NCBI GenBank assembly: GCA_946061495.1
Contig: CAMGSV010000131.1
Coordinates: 1-7,362, forward strand
Length of the DNA: 7,362 bases
Reading direction: 5' to 3'
Source: an uncultured Spirochaetales bacterium
GTDB lineage: Bacteria; Spirochaetota; Spirochaetia; Treponematales; Treponemataceae
Shown here: positions 1 through 6,663 of the stretch, in pieces
How positions within the stretch are numbered: position 1 is the stretch's first letter
Layout: every line of letters begins with the position of its first letter
Position numbers and translations under genes: made by a program
The notes under the pieces: generated by a model
The model's input: the letters and a program-made list of their open reading frames with translations, nothing else
Told to the model about the DNA's origin: nothing
The model's database searches: none

Positions 1-147
1 CTGCGGCAGAAGTTCATCGACTGGAACTACAGCGTATGGCAGGGCGATGAATTCAAGAAGAACGAGGCTGACATCCAGCAGCTCTATGCCGCCAAGTCCG
101 GCAAGGAGAATGCAGTTGTGGCAGCCCTGCTGAAGGACGGTGAATAA
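1..147 (+). CDS. atpA: V-type ATP synthase subunit A, C-terminal end (partial)
   Basis: The first 48 codons of the window are open in frame 1 and end at a TAA at 145-147; the 5' part of the gene lies outside the window. The peptide begins LRQKFIDWNYSVW and ends ALLKDGE. It is hydrophilic and probably helical, as expected for the C-terminal helical domain of the catalytic A subunit, the ATP-hydrolysing member of the A3B3 head. None of the nucleotide-binding motifs fall inside the window, so the assignment rests mainly on context: atpB starts one base after its stop, and A-B is the usual order in prokaryotic V-type operons, including those of treponemes. The end of this gene also carries the ribosome binding site of atpB. 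I am confident that it is the tail of a gene and fairly confident that it is atpA. Confidence 0.78.
   Translation: MRQKFIDWNYSVWQGDEFKKNEADIQQLYAAKSGKENAVVAALLKDGE
133..140 (+). promoter_or_regulatory. Ribosome binding site of atpB, inside the end of atpA
   Basis: The sequence AAGGACGG lies within the last codons of atpA. Its AAGGA core (133-137) is 11 nt upstream of the ATG at 149. It is only 2 nt from the alternative in-frame GTG at 140, which is too close, so the ATG at 149 is preferred. The arrangement suggests translational coupling of atpA and atpB. Confidence 0.6.
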
Positions 148-148
148 G

Positions 149-1444
149 ATGAACAAGATTTATAGCAAGATTGAATCAATCAGTGGTAGCGTTATTACCG
201 TTCGTGCTGAGGGAATCAAGTATAACGAGCTGGCAGAAATTGAAACTGCTTTTGGAACCTCTTTGGCAGAGGTAAATCGCATTGACGGTGACTTGGTTTC
301 ATTGCAGGTTTTTGCTGGTGGTCGTGGTGTTTCTACTGGAGACAAGATTCGCTTCCTTGGTCGTGAGATGGAGGTATGCTTCTCCGAAAACCTTATGGGA
401 CGCATCTTCAATGGTTCCGGCGATCCTCGTGACAAGGGGCCTGCCCTGCGGGATAATCCTGTGGAGATCGGAGGTCCCTCCGTCAACCCCTCCAAGCGTA
501 TTATGGCTCGCCGTATGATTCGTACCGGTATCCCCATGATCGATATGTTCAATACATTGGTTGTTTCCCAGAAGCTTCCTATCTTCTCCATTTCTGGAGA
601 GCCTTACAACGAGCTTCTTGCCCGTATCGCTATGCAGGCAGAGGTTGACGTAATCGTTCTTGGTGGAATGGGTCTTAAATACGACGACTACCTGTACTTC
701 AAGAATACACTGGAGGAGGGTGGAGCCTTGAGCAGGACGGTAATGTTCGTTCATACTGCCGCCGACCCCACCGTAGAGTGCCTCAAGATTCCTGACATGA
801 GCCTGGCCGTTGCGGAGCAGTTTGCCCTGCAGGGAAAGGACGTGCTGGTGCTCCTCACCGACATGACCAACTTTGCCGATGCCATGAAGGAAATTGCCAT
901 CACCCAGGAGCAGGTTCCCTCGAACCGTGGTTATCCGGGAGACCTGTACAGCCAGCTGGCCAGTCGCTACGAGAAGGCCGTTGACTTTGACGATGCCGGT
1001 TCCGTAACCATTCTGGCAGTGACCACTATGCCTGGTGACGACGTGACCCACCCGGTTCCTGACAACACAGGCTACATCACCGAGGGTCAGTTCTACCTGA
1101 AGGGTGGACGCATTGAGCCCTTCGGTTCCCTGTCCCGCCTGAAGCAGAACGTCAACGGCAAAACTCGTGACGACCACCGCGCCCTGATGGACGGTATGAT
1201 TCGCCTCTACTCATCATACAAGGATACCTTGGAGAAGAAGTCCATGGGATTCATGATGTCCGAGTGGGACGAAAAGCTTTTGAAATATGGTGAGATGTTC
1301 GAGAAGGAGATGATGGACCTCTCCGTGAACATTCCGCTGGAAGGAGCCCTGGACAAGGGTTGGACTATTCTTGCCGCCTGCTTCAAGAGTGAGGAAACGG
1401 GCTTGAAGTCCGAGCTGATTGCCCAGTACTGGCCCAAGAACTAA
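149..1444 (+). CDS. atpB: V-type ATP synthase subunit B
   Basis: This is the 431-residue non-catalytic, regulatory nucleotide-binding subunit of the A3B3 head of the cytoplasmic V1 part. The N-terminal beta-barrel domain covers about residues 1-70. The family segment GRIFNGSGDPRDKGP follows near residue 90. At the position of the P-loop it has SGEPYNEL (149-156) instead of a Walker A GKT/S, as expected for B subunits. VLLTDMTNFADAMKEI (about 234-249) matches the Walker B-like strand. THPVPDNTGYITEGQ precedes SLSRL (327-331), whose Arg330 corresponds to the arginine finger that reaches the A-subunit active site, and KTRDDH follows. The stretch between EGQ and SLSRL is about 8 residues shorter than in Enterococcus hirae NtpB as I recall it. 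Total length is near 430, typical of the treponemal form. An in-frame GTG at 140 would add three residues, but the ATG fits the ribosome binding site better. The gene is 1 nt from atpA and 12 nt from atpD, in one operon. Confidence 0.95.
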   Translation: MNKIYSKIESISGSVITVRAEGIKYNELAEIETAFGTSLAEVNRIDGDLVSLQVFAGGRGVSTGDKIRFLGREMEVCFSENLMGRIFNGSGDPRDKGPALRDNPVEIGGPSVNPSKRIMARRMIRTGIPMIDMFNTLVVSQKLPIFSISGEPYNELLARIAMQAEVDVIVLGGMGLKYDDYLYFKNTLEEGGALSRTVMFVHTAADPTVECLKIPDMSLAVAEQFALQGKDVLVLLTDMTNFADAMKEIAITQEQVPSNRGYPGDLYSQLASRYEKAVDFDDAGSVTILAVTTMPGDDVTHPVPDNTGYITEGQFYLKGGRIEPFGSLSRLKQNVNGKTRDDHRALMDGMIRLYSSYKDTLEKKSMGFMMSEWDEKLLKYGEMFEKEMMDLSVNIPLEGALDKGWTILAACFKSEETGLKSELIAQYWPKN

Positions 1445-1456
1445 GGGGTTTGGCTG

Positions 1457-2083
1457 ATGGCTACGATAAAGCTGACAAAGAATGAGCTGAAGGCACAAAA
1501 GGATGCCCTCAAGATGTACAACAGGTATCTGCCTACATTGACGCTCAAGAAACAGCAGCTTCAGACAGAGATTCGTTCCATTGACGAGCGGGCGAAGGAA
1601 GTCCGTGCCCGCCGCAAGGCATTGGAGTCGGAATTTACCCAATGGATTGCTGTTTTTGGCGAGGCGGATGCCTTCAAGCCGGATATGGTGAAGGTCAGCA
1701 ACATCAGGAAGGGCGTGGGCAACATCGCCGGCGTCACCATCCCGGTGTATGAGGGGGCGGATTTTTCCCGTGGTGACTACGACTTGTATGCCACCCCCCT
1801 GTGGATTGACCTTGCCGCCGACAAGATGGAGCAGGCGCTCTCCCTTGACCTGGAGGCTGACGTGCTGGAGGAGCAGGTGCGGCTGCTGAATATTGAGCTG
1901 CGCACCACCACCCAGCGGGTGAACCTCTTTGAGAAGGTCAAGATTCCTGAGACAAAGGCCAACATCAAGAAGATTACCGTCTATCTTGGTGACCAGCAGG
2001 TTGCCGCTGTTGTCCGTGGAAAGATTTCCAAGAAGAATCTTGAGCGGGCCGCCCAGAAGGCAGCGAAGGAGGAAGGCAAATGA
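1457..2083 (+). CDS. atpD: V-type ATP synthase subunit D (rotor shaft)
   Basis: This 208-residue protein is the central-stalk shaft that turns inside the A3B3 head and transmits torque to the membrane ring. It shows the family's two long helices, which pair as a coiled coil. The N-terminal one carries the signature TKNELKAQKDALKMYNRYLPTLTLKKQQL (within about residues 6-35). The C-terminal one includes the RVN motif (154-156) in RTTTQRVNLFEKVKIPETKANIKKI (from 149), matching the usual RVNALE..IP...TI.YI of D subunits. The middle (about 85-125, with NIAGVTIPVYEG) forms the short globular part seen in bacterial members. The C-terminus is lysine- and alanine-rich and probably disordered. A GGGG (1445-1448), 8 nt before the ATG, serves as ribosome binding site. 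The stop codon overlaps the atpI start by 4 nt. No F subunit, the usual partner of D in the stalk, is encoded next to it. Confidence 0.93.
   Translation: MATIKLTKNELKAQKDALKMYNRYLPTLTLKKQQLQTEIRSIDERAKEVRARRKALESEFTQWIAVFGEADAFKPDMVKVSNIRKGVGNIAGVTIPVYEGADFSRGDYDLYATPLWIDLAADKMEQALSLDLEADVLEEQVRLLNIELRTTTQRVNLFEKVKIPETKANIKKITVYLGDQQVAAVVRGKISKKNLERAAQKAAKEEGK
2066..2072 (+). promoter_or_regulatory. Strong ribosome binding site of atpI inside atpD
   Basis: AAGGAGG is a near-perfect Shine-Dalgarno sequence within the last codons of atpD, 7 nt upstream of the ATG at 2080. It decides in favour of the ATGA-overlap start over the second in-frame ATG at 2092 (MKKVSL), which would have a spacing of 19 nt. 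Confidence 0.75.
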
Positions 2084-4002
2084 TTGTACCTATGAAAAAG
2101 GTCTCCCTCGTTCTGTTGGAGGGCCACAGGAAGGAGGCCCTGAAGAAATTGCGTCGCCTGGGAGTTGTCCACCTGGAAAAGGTGAACGGAGCCAGCCAGG
2201 AGCTCACCGAGTTCCGGGATGCGTACTCCAAGGCGGAGCTTGCCTATTCGATTCTGTCTGAGATAAAGCTGCCCAAGAAGGCGGCTCCCACTACCACCAG
2301 CTTTGACCGGGACAAGGTTCTGGCAATGGCACAGGAGGTTGTGGCTCTGGCAGAGCGGAAGAAGCAGTGTACTGACATCATCACCGCCCATACCTTGGAG
2401 CTGGAGCGGTTCGCTGGTTGGGGTGACTTGGATGTGGAAAGCTTCCAATTTCTTGCAAGCAAGGGAATTATTCTTTCCCTTTATGAGATTCCCCGTGCCG
2501 CTTACCTTTCCATGCCGGAAACGGTGGAGACCATGGTGGTGAATGAGGCCAAGAGCTTTGTTCGAGTCCTGCTGATCCAGCATGGCGATAAGGGCTCCAC
2601 CCTGGCCGCTGCCAGTCGTCCTGCGGAGATGCCTGCCGAGGCCTACGCTGTTCCCATGATCAGCTCCTCCTCCCAGGCACTCCGTGACGAGATTGCCGCC
2701 TTGAAGGAGGAGATTGTCTCCATTGACAAGGCACTGGCATCGGCGGCCTTGGACAGGAGCCTGCTGAAGCAGTATTGTTCCGTGGTGGGAAAGGACATCG
2801 AGTTTGAGAACCTTTTCTCCGGCATGGGACGGGAGGATGAGACGGAGGAAGGTCGCCCCTACATGGCGCTGGCTTGGCTCACTGGCTTTGTTCCTGCAGA
2901 GGACGTGGCCGGGGTGCTGGCGGCAGCCAAGGAGGAGAGCTGGGCTGTGGCAGTATCTGATCCCACTGAGGAGGACGAGGTGCCCACCAAGCTCAAGAAC
3001 AACAAGCTGGTGAGCTTGATTTATCCGGTGTCGGACTTTTTGGGTACGGTTCCCGGATATACGGAATATGACATTTCCGGCTGGTTCCTCTTGTTCTTCT
3101 GTGTGTTCTTCGGAATCATCTTTGGTGATGGAGGCTACGGTGCACTGATGGTGGTGGCTGCGGTCATCGCTGACATCATGGCTATTGCCAAGAAGAAGAA
3201 GATTCCACCTGCATACAACTTGCTGCTGCTGCTGGGATTCTTCACCATGGCATGGGGTACCGTGACCTGCACCTGGTTCGGTCTGAACACTGATATGCTG
3301 CCCGGCTGGCTTACCGGCCTGTCACTGCAGCCCATATCAAATGCCTATGCGGCCATCTCGCCTGAGAACGAGGCCCTGGTAAAGCAGAACCTTCAGATCT
3401 TCTGCTTTATGCTGGCGTTGATTCAGCTGTCAATTGCCCACATAAAGGGTATGATTCGCTACATCAAGTCGCCGAAGTGCCTGGGTGAGTTGGGATCACT
3501 GCTGCAGCTGTGGGGTATCTTCTTCGTGGTTCTGAACATGGTTGTCAAGCTGGATACCTTCTGGGGCATTCCCACCATGGGGTCCATGGTGCTGGGTGTC
3601 GTTGGAGTGGGATTCGGCCTGAGCTTCATCTTCTCCAACTACGAGGGTAGCCTTGGTGCCTCCATTCTGGAGAGCTGCAAGAATATCGTATCCGTGCTGC
3701 TGGGCGTGGTGAACGTGTTCTCGGACATTGTTTCCTACATCCGTCTGTGGGCCGTTGGTCTTGCAGGTGGTGCCATCTCTGCCACGGTGAACGATATGGC
3801 TGGACCCATGCTGGGAGGAGCGCTGATTTTCTTCGGTGTTCTGCTGTTGGTGTTCGGACATGGCTTGAACATGATTCTGAACGTGTTGTCGGTTATTGTC
3901 CATGGTGTCCGCCTGAATACACTGGAGTTCTCCAGCCACCTGGGAATGTCATGGTCTGGTTTCGCTTACGAGCCGTTCTGTGAGACGGCTGAAAATAAAT
4001 GA
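2080..4002 (+). CDS. atpI: V-type ATP synthase subunit I (membrane stator, a-subunit)
   Basis: This 640-residue membrane subunit forms the ion half-channels next to the K ring and anchors the peripheral stalk. Residues 1 to about 325 form the soluble, partly coiled-coil N-terminal arm, with heptad-like stretches near 45-115 and 205-245. From about 333 come some eight hydrophobic segments: near 335-349, 355-373, 381-402, 437-456, 471-490, 501-520, 534-565 and 577-605. Motif FGIIFGDGGYG (344-354) is the conserved family signature. SYIRLWAVGLAG (552-563) contains Arg555, equivalent to the essential arginine of yeast Vph1p (Arg735) that releases the ion from the ring. HGVRLNTLEF (608-617) contains Arg611, matching the second conserved arginine of the last helix. 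The protein ends with the usual F.Y.PF motif. It begins with a 4-nt ATGA overlap with atpD and a strong internal Shine-Dalgarno; atpK follows after 24 nt. Length is normal for the bacterial form, and no motif appears to be lost. Confidence 0.95.
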   Translation: MIVPMKKVSLVLLEGHRKEALKKLRRLGVVHLEKVNGASQELTEFRDAYSKAELAYSILSEIKLPKKAAPTTTSFDRDKVLAMAQEVVALAERKKQCTDIITAHTLELERFAGWGDLDVESFQFLASKGIILSLYEIPRAAYLSMPETVETMVVNEAKSFVRVLLIQHGDKGSTLAAASRPAEMPAEAYAVPMISSSSQALRDEIAALKEEIVSIDKALASAALDRSLLKQYCSVVGKDIEFENLFSGMGREDETEEGRPYMALAWLTGFVPAEDVAGVLAAAKEESWAVAVSDPTEEDEVPTKLKNNKLVSLIYPVSDFLGTVPGYTEYDISGWFLLFFCVFFGIIFGDGGYGALMVVAAVIADIMAIAKKKKIPPAYNLLLLLGFFTMAWGTVTCTWFGLNTDMLPGWLTGLSLQPISNAYAAISPENEALVKQNLQIFCFMLALIQLSIAHIKGMIRYIKSPKCLGELGSLLQLWGIFFVVLNMVVKLDTFWGIPTMGSMVLGVVGVGFGLSFIFSNYEGSLGASILESCKNIVSVLLGVVNVFSDIVSYIRLWAVGLAGGAISATVNDMAGPMLGGALIFFGVLLLVFGHGLNMILNVLSVIVHGVRLNTLEFSSHLGMSWSGFAYEPFCETAENK

Positions 4003-4015
4003 GTTTCTTTTTGAT

Positions 4016-4020
4016 AGGAG
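4016..4020 (+). promoter_or_regulatory. Ribosome binding site of atpK
   Basis: AGGAG lies 6 nt before the ATG at 4027, in the 24-nt T-rich gap after atpI, the longest gap inside the operon. The separate, well-spaced site may let the ring subunit, needed in many copies, be translated independently of atpI. That last point is inference. Confidence 0.6.
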
Positions 4021-4026
4021 TATAGT

Positions 4027-4446
4027 ATGATTGGACAGTTTGGTGCAGCATGTGTTCTTGGTATTGCAGCTATCGGTTCTGCAATTGGTATTGGTTGTGC
4101 CGGTCAGGCAGCCATTGGTGCTTGGAAGCGTTGTTACATGAACAACAAGCCCGCACCCTTCATCCTGACTGTTTTCGCCGGTGCCCCCCTTACCCAGACC
4201 ATCTATGGATTTCTGCTGATGCAGAATATGATCAACTCCACCAAGGATGGCCTGTTCCTGTTGGCCTTGGGTATCTTCTCCGGTCTGGCCATGGCTGCCT
4301 CCGCCGTCTTCCAGGGAAAGGCTGGCGCCGCCGGTTCCGATGCCCTGGGTGAGACTGGAAAGGGATTCGCCCAGTACATCATGGTTGTCGGTCTTTGTGA
4401 GACTGTTGCTCTGTTTGCAATGGTATTCTCCATGATCGTTCTGTAA
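4027..4446 (+). CDS. atpK: V-type ATP synthase subunit K (rotor-ring proteolipid)
   Basis: This 139-residue proteolipid has four predicted membrane helices in two hairpins (about 4-30, 46-68, 75-96, 114-138), the duplicated form found in V-type rings. The single ion-carrying carboxylate is Glu125 in GLCETVALF of helix 4. The equivalent place in helix 2 is Gln57 (PLTQTIYGF), so each subunit has one carboxylate for two hairpins, as in Enterococcus hirae NtpK. Thr56, Gln57, Tyr60, Gln96 (FQGK) and Glu125 align by position with NtpK Thr64, Gln65, Tyr68, Gln110 and Glu139, which make up its Na+ site. The protein is shorter than NtpK (156 residues) but similar to treponemal homologues. The gene uses more T-ending codons in its first part than ispG does. 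It lies 24 nt after atpI and 15 nt before ispG. The family call is very secure; the ion is a prediction. Confidence 0.95.
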   Translation: MIGQFGAACVLGIAAIGSAIGIGCAGQAAIGAWKRCYMNNKPAPFILTVFAGAPLTQTIYGFLLMQNMINSTKDGLFLLALGIFSGLAMAASAVFQGKAGAAGSDALGETGKGFAQYIMVVGLCETVALFAMVFSMIVL

Positions 4447-4450
4447 GAAA

Positions 4451-4457
4451 AAGGAAG
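4451..4457 (+). promoter_or_regulatory. Ribosome binding site of ispG
   Basis: AAGGAAG lies in the 15-nt gap after atpK, 4 nt before the ATG at 4462. It supports that ATG, rather than the in-frame ATG at 4513, as the start. The protein from 4462 carries the conserved RQVFIGG opening of the family. No promoter is visible in the gap, so ispG is probably read from the ATPase transcript. Confidence 0.55.
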
Positions 4458-4461
4458 CTTC

Positions 4462-5553
4462 ATGCATCACACAAGACAGGTGTTCATTGGTGGTGCGGGA
4501 AGGACACGTCGGATGGGTATCGGTGGAGATGCACCGGTATCCATCCAGACAATGTGGAAAGAGGGCATTACCGAAATCCTTCGGGATCGGGATGCCCTCT
4601 TGTCTATTGTCCACCGCATGGAAAAATTGCAGTCCCTGGGCTGCGACATCATCAGGTTTGCCGTCCCCGACATGGAAAGCGCCGACGCATTGGTGCTTCT
4701 GGCCAAGGAGACGGACATTCCCCTGGTGGCAGACATTCATTTTGACTACAAGCTGGCCCTGCGCTGCCTGGAGGGTACTGTGGCCAAAATCAGAATCAAT
4801 CCCGGCAATATCGGCAGCCGTGACCGGGTGGAGGCGGTGGTGGCCCGCTGCAAGGAAAAGGGGGTGGCCATACGAATCGGTGTGAATACCGGTAGCCTTC
4901 CCCAGGACATTGCCGCCGAGGTGCGGGATGGAAAACTGACCCGTGCCCAGGGCCTGTCCCAGACGGCTGCCCGGGAGGCGGAGGTGCTGGACAGCCTTGG
5001 ATTTGACCAGTTTGTGGTGTCCATGAAGGCCTCCTCTGTTCAGGAGACGGTGGATTCAAACCGGGACTTTGCCTCCCGCTTTGACATTCCCCTGCACGTG
5101 GGAGTGACGGAGGCCGGTCCCTTGGTGGGCGGCATTGTCAAAAGCACCTTGGCCTTCAGTCGGCTGCTGGAGGAGGGAATCGGCAACACCATCCGGGTGA
5201 GCCTTTCCTCAAGTCCAGACAACGAGGTGATAACTGCCCGGGAGATTCTTCGGGAGACGGGCCATCGCAGCGGTGGGGTGAAGATTGTGTCCTGTCCCCG
5301 CTGTGGCCGCAATGGATTCGATGTCCATGCCTTTATGGACCGGTGGGAGTCTGAGCTGCTTTCCCTGGACAAGGACATTACGGTGGCTGTCATGGGCTGT
5401 GTGGTGAACGGCCCCGGTGAAGGCAAGCACGCCGACATCGGCATTACCGGCACCGGAGACAAGGTGACAATCTTCAAGCACGGAAAAATAGTTCAAACGG
5501 TTTCGGCCGAATCTGCCGATACTGTATTTAGAAAGGAATTATTAAGTCTGTGA
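4462..5553 (+). CDS. ispG: 4-hydroxy-3-methylbut-2-enyl diphosphate synthase (IspG/GcpE)
   Basis: This 363-residue cytoplasmic enzyme converts 2-C-methyl-D-erythritol 2,4-cyclodiphosphate to HMBPP, using electrons from ferredoxin or flavodoxin, in the penultimate step of the MEP isoprenoid pathway. It is the two-domain bacterial form, close to the 372 residues of E. coli IspG and without the extra middle domain of plant and chlamydial enzymes. The N-terminal TIM barrel (about 1-265) shows the opening RQVFIGG, GGDAPVSIQTM, VADIHFDYKLA, KIRINPGNIG, RIGVNTGSL and HVGVTEAGP. The C-terminal domain binds a [4Fe-4S] cluster through Cys278 and Cys281 (SCPRCG), Cys313 and Glu320 (MGCVVNGPGE), with the same spacing as E. 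coli Cys270, Cys273, Cys305 and Glu312. All ligands are present. It sits 15 nt after atpK and overlaps the next gene by 4 nt, so it appears co-transcribed with the ATPase. It is among the most GC-rich parts of the window (72% in 4921-4980 by hand count). Confidence 0.97.
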   Translation: MHHTRQVFIGGAGRTRRMGIGGDAPVSIQTMWKEGITEILRDRDALLSIVHRMEKLQSLGCDIIRFAVPDMESADALVLLAKETDIPLVADIHFDYKLALRCLEGTVAKIRINPGNIGSRDRVEAVVARCKEKGVAIRIGVNTGSLPQDIAAEVRDGKLTRAQGLSQTAAREAEVLDSLGFDQFVVSMKASSVQETVDSNRDFASRFDIPLHVGVTEAGPLVGGIVKSTLAFSRLLEEGIGNTIRVSLSSSPDNEVITAREILRETGHRSGGVKIVSCPRCGRNGFDVHAFMDRWESELLSLDKDITVAVMGCVVNGPGEGKHADIGITGTGDKVTIFKHGKIVQTVSAESADTVFRKELLSL

Positions 5554-5609
5554 ACATGAGAAAACTTGTTTGTACCGGTGTTTTTTCCATCCTCTTGGGG
5601 GCATCCTGC
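5550..5609 (+). other. Predicted signal peptide with possible lipobox
   Basis: This stretch encodes Met-Arg-Lys, a run of mostly hydrophobic residues, and LLGASC ending at Cys20. The -1 Ser and -2 Ala suit a lipobox, but Gly at -3 is weak. If Cys20 is lipidated, the protein is a membrane-anchored lipoprotein; if not, it is periplasmic. Confidence 0.55.
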
Positions 5610-6638
5610 TTTCCCATCAGCCTGCCCTTATTCCAAAATTCCACCAGATTGTTGGAGGATGCCCAGTTTGCCTTTGACTCAGGAGCCTATGGCGAGGCAT
5701 TGAAGCTGGCGGAAGAGGCAAAGCTCTTGCGCCAGCAGGAGGTGGACGAGTGTCTGTCTGCCCTGAACCAGGCGCTTCATCCTCAGGAGGTGCAGGATGC
5801 TGGTGATGATATTTCTGCTGTCGTTGCGGTTTTGCAATCTAGGGATGTTTACGATGTAGTTGCCTTGATTGAGTATATGAGTGCCCTCCACGGTGAGATT
5901 TATTTCAGCAACTCAATTGGTGAGATGCTGGAGCATCTGGAGGACAAACGTATTTTCCCTGAGGCATCTCATCTTGTGGCAAAGATATATGAGTATGAGG
6001 GCGAATACGAGCTTTCCTATTCCTATTACACAGATGCCTGGAATCATGCCGCCGTTCTGGATATTCCCGAGAGCAAATATGATATACTCTACAATATGGC
6101 GAATCTCTCCTACAACTTCAATGACTATGAGAATTGTGAGAAGGCCCTGATGCTGATTATTGCCTCTGATCCGTATTACTCCAACGATGGCTTTGCTGCT
6201 GCGCTGAACAATTCTGTTCAGCGTGGATATAGTGCGGACAAGGTGTTCAATCTGTATCGTTCGGATTGCTATCGATCCATTCCCGCATTTTATCGTCTGA
6301 CTGAGTTGTATCAGGAGCAGGGGCGGCATCAAGAGGCATTCAAGATGGCGCTCTTTGGTATCTTGTCATCCTTTACCCGTATGGACAGCTTCCTGAATAG
6401 CCGTGTGACAGAATTCCAGTATGATGGATTGGATGATTTTTTTGCCATCGCACTCTCAAATTATGAGCTGGCTGAATGGACCATGGACCAGGGATTCTGG
6501 CGTTGCTTCTATCGGTTGGCAGACCTTGGTTCCCAGCTTTTTCCAGAGAACAAGGATTTTTCAGACCAGCTCTTTGCTGTGATAGCTCAGTCCGCCCCTG
6601 AAACGTATTGGCGGCAGTTGGCTATCAGCAAGATGTAA
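5550..6638 (+). CDS. Exported TPR-like repeat protein of unknown function
   Basis: The 362-residue product is not one I recognise as a named family. It starts with a signal peptide: MRK, a hydrophobic stretch (about residues 5-19) and Cys20 in LLGASC. This could be a loose spirochaetal lipobox or a signal peptidase I site just after it. The rest is mostly helical, with TPR-like units: about 34-67 (AQFAFDSGAYGEALKLAEEA), 144-170 (EYELSYSYYTDAW), 177-208 (LYNMANLSYNFNDYENCEKAL..DP) and 246-272 (FYRLTELYQEQGRHQEAFKMAL). Such repeats usually bind other proteins, so a periplasmic scaffold is plausible but unproven. The GTG start at 5550 overlaps the ispG stop (GTGA) and lies 11 nt after AAAGGAA (5532-5538). 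The ATG at 5556 is an alternative that drops two residues but is 17 nt from that site. The gene is AT-richer than ispG from about 5790 on. It is the last gene before the terminator. Confidence 0.85.
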   Translation: MNMRKLVCTGVFSILLGASCFPISLPLFQNSTRLLEDAQFAFDSGAYGEALKLAEEAKLLRQQEVDECLSALNQALHPQEVQDAGDDISAVVAVLQSRDVYDVVALIEYMSALHGEIYFSNSIGEMLEHLEDKRIFPEASHLVAKIYEYEGEYELSYSYYTDAWNHAAVLDIPESKYDILYNMANLSYNFNDYENCEKALMLIIASDPYYSNDGFAAALNNSVQRGYSADKVFNLYRSDCYRSIPAFYRLTELYQEQGRHQEAFKMALFGILSSFTRMDSFLNSRVTEFQYDGLDDFFAIALSNYELAEWTMDQGFWRCFYRLADLGSQLFPENKDFSDQLFAVIAQSAPETYWRQLAISKM

Positions 6639-6663
6639 GATATGATTTTTAACTGAATCAATG

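Noticed and set aside
140..148. GTG at 140 as the start of atpB
   Set aside because: It leaves only about 2 nt after the Shine-Dalgarno core and lies inside the end of atpA; the ATG at 149 has normal spacing and gives the usual N-terminus.
299..1177. A 292-codon open frame on the minus strand, opposite atpB
   Set aside because: It is fully antisense to a gene with clear family motifs. Its translation is low in complexity, rich in His, Gly and Val, with no recognisable domain, and the openness follows from atpB's codon pattern.
149..1444. Loss of the Walker A lysine in AtpB read as an inactivating mutation
   Set aside because: B subunits of V/A-type ATPases normally lack a functional P-loop; catalysis is in subunit A.
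3496..3939. A 147-codon Gln/His-rich open frame on the minus strand, opposite the membrane part of atpI
   Set aside because: The Gln/His richness comes from reading hydrophobic codons in reverse; there is no independent coding signal.
4180..4215. Gln57 in place of a carboxylate in the first AtpK hairpin read as a defect
   Set aside because: Duplicated V-type proteolipids normally keep only the second-hairpin glutamate, here Glu125.
3949..4740. A 263-codon open frame on the minus strand, spanning the end of atpI, atpK and the start of ispG
   Set aside because: It lies opposite three well-supported genes. The translation is rich in His, Gln, Gly and Thr and has no signal or domain; it is a shadow of codon bias.
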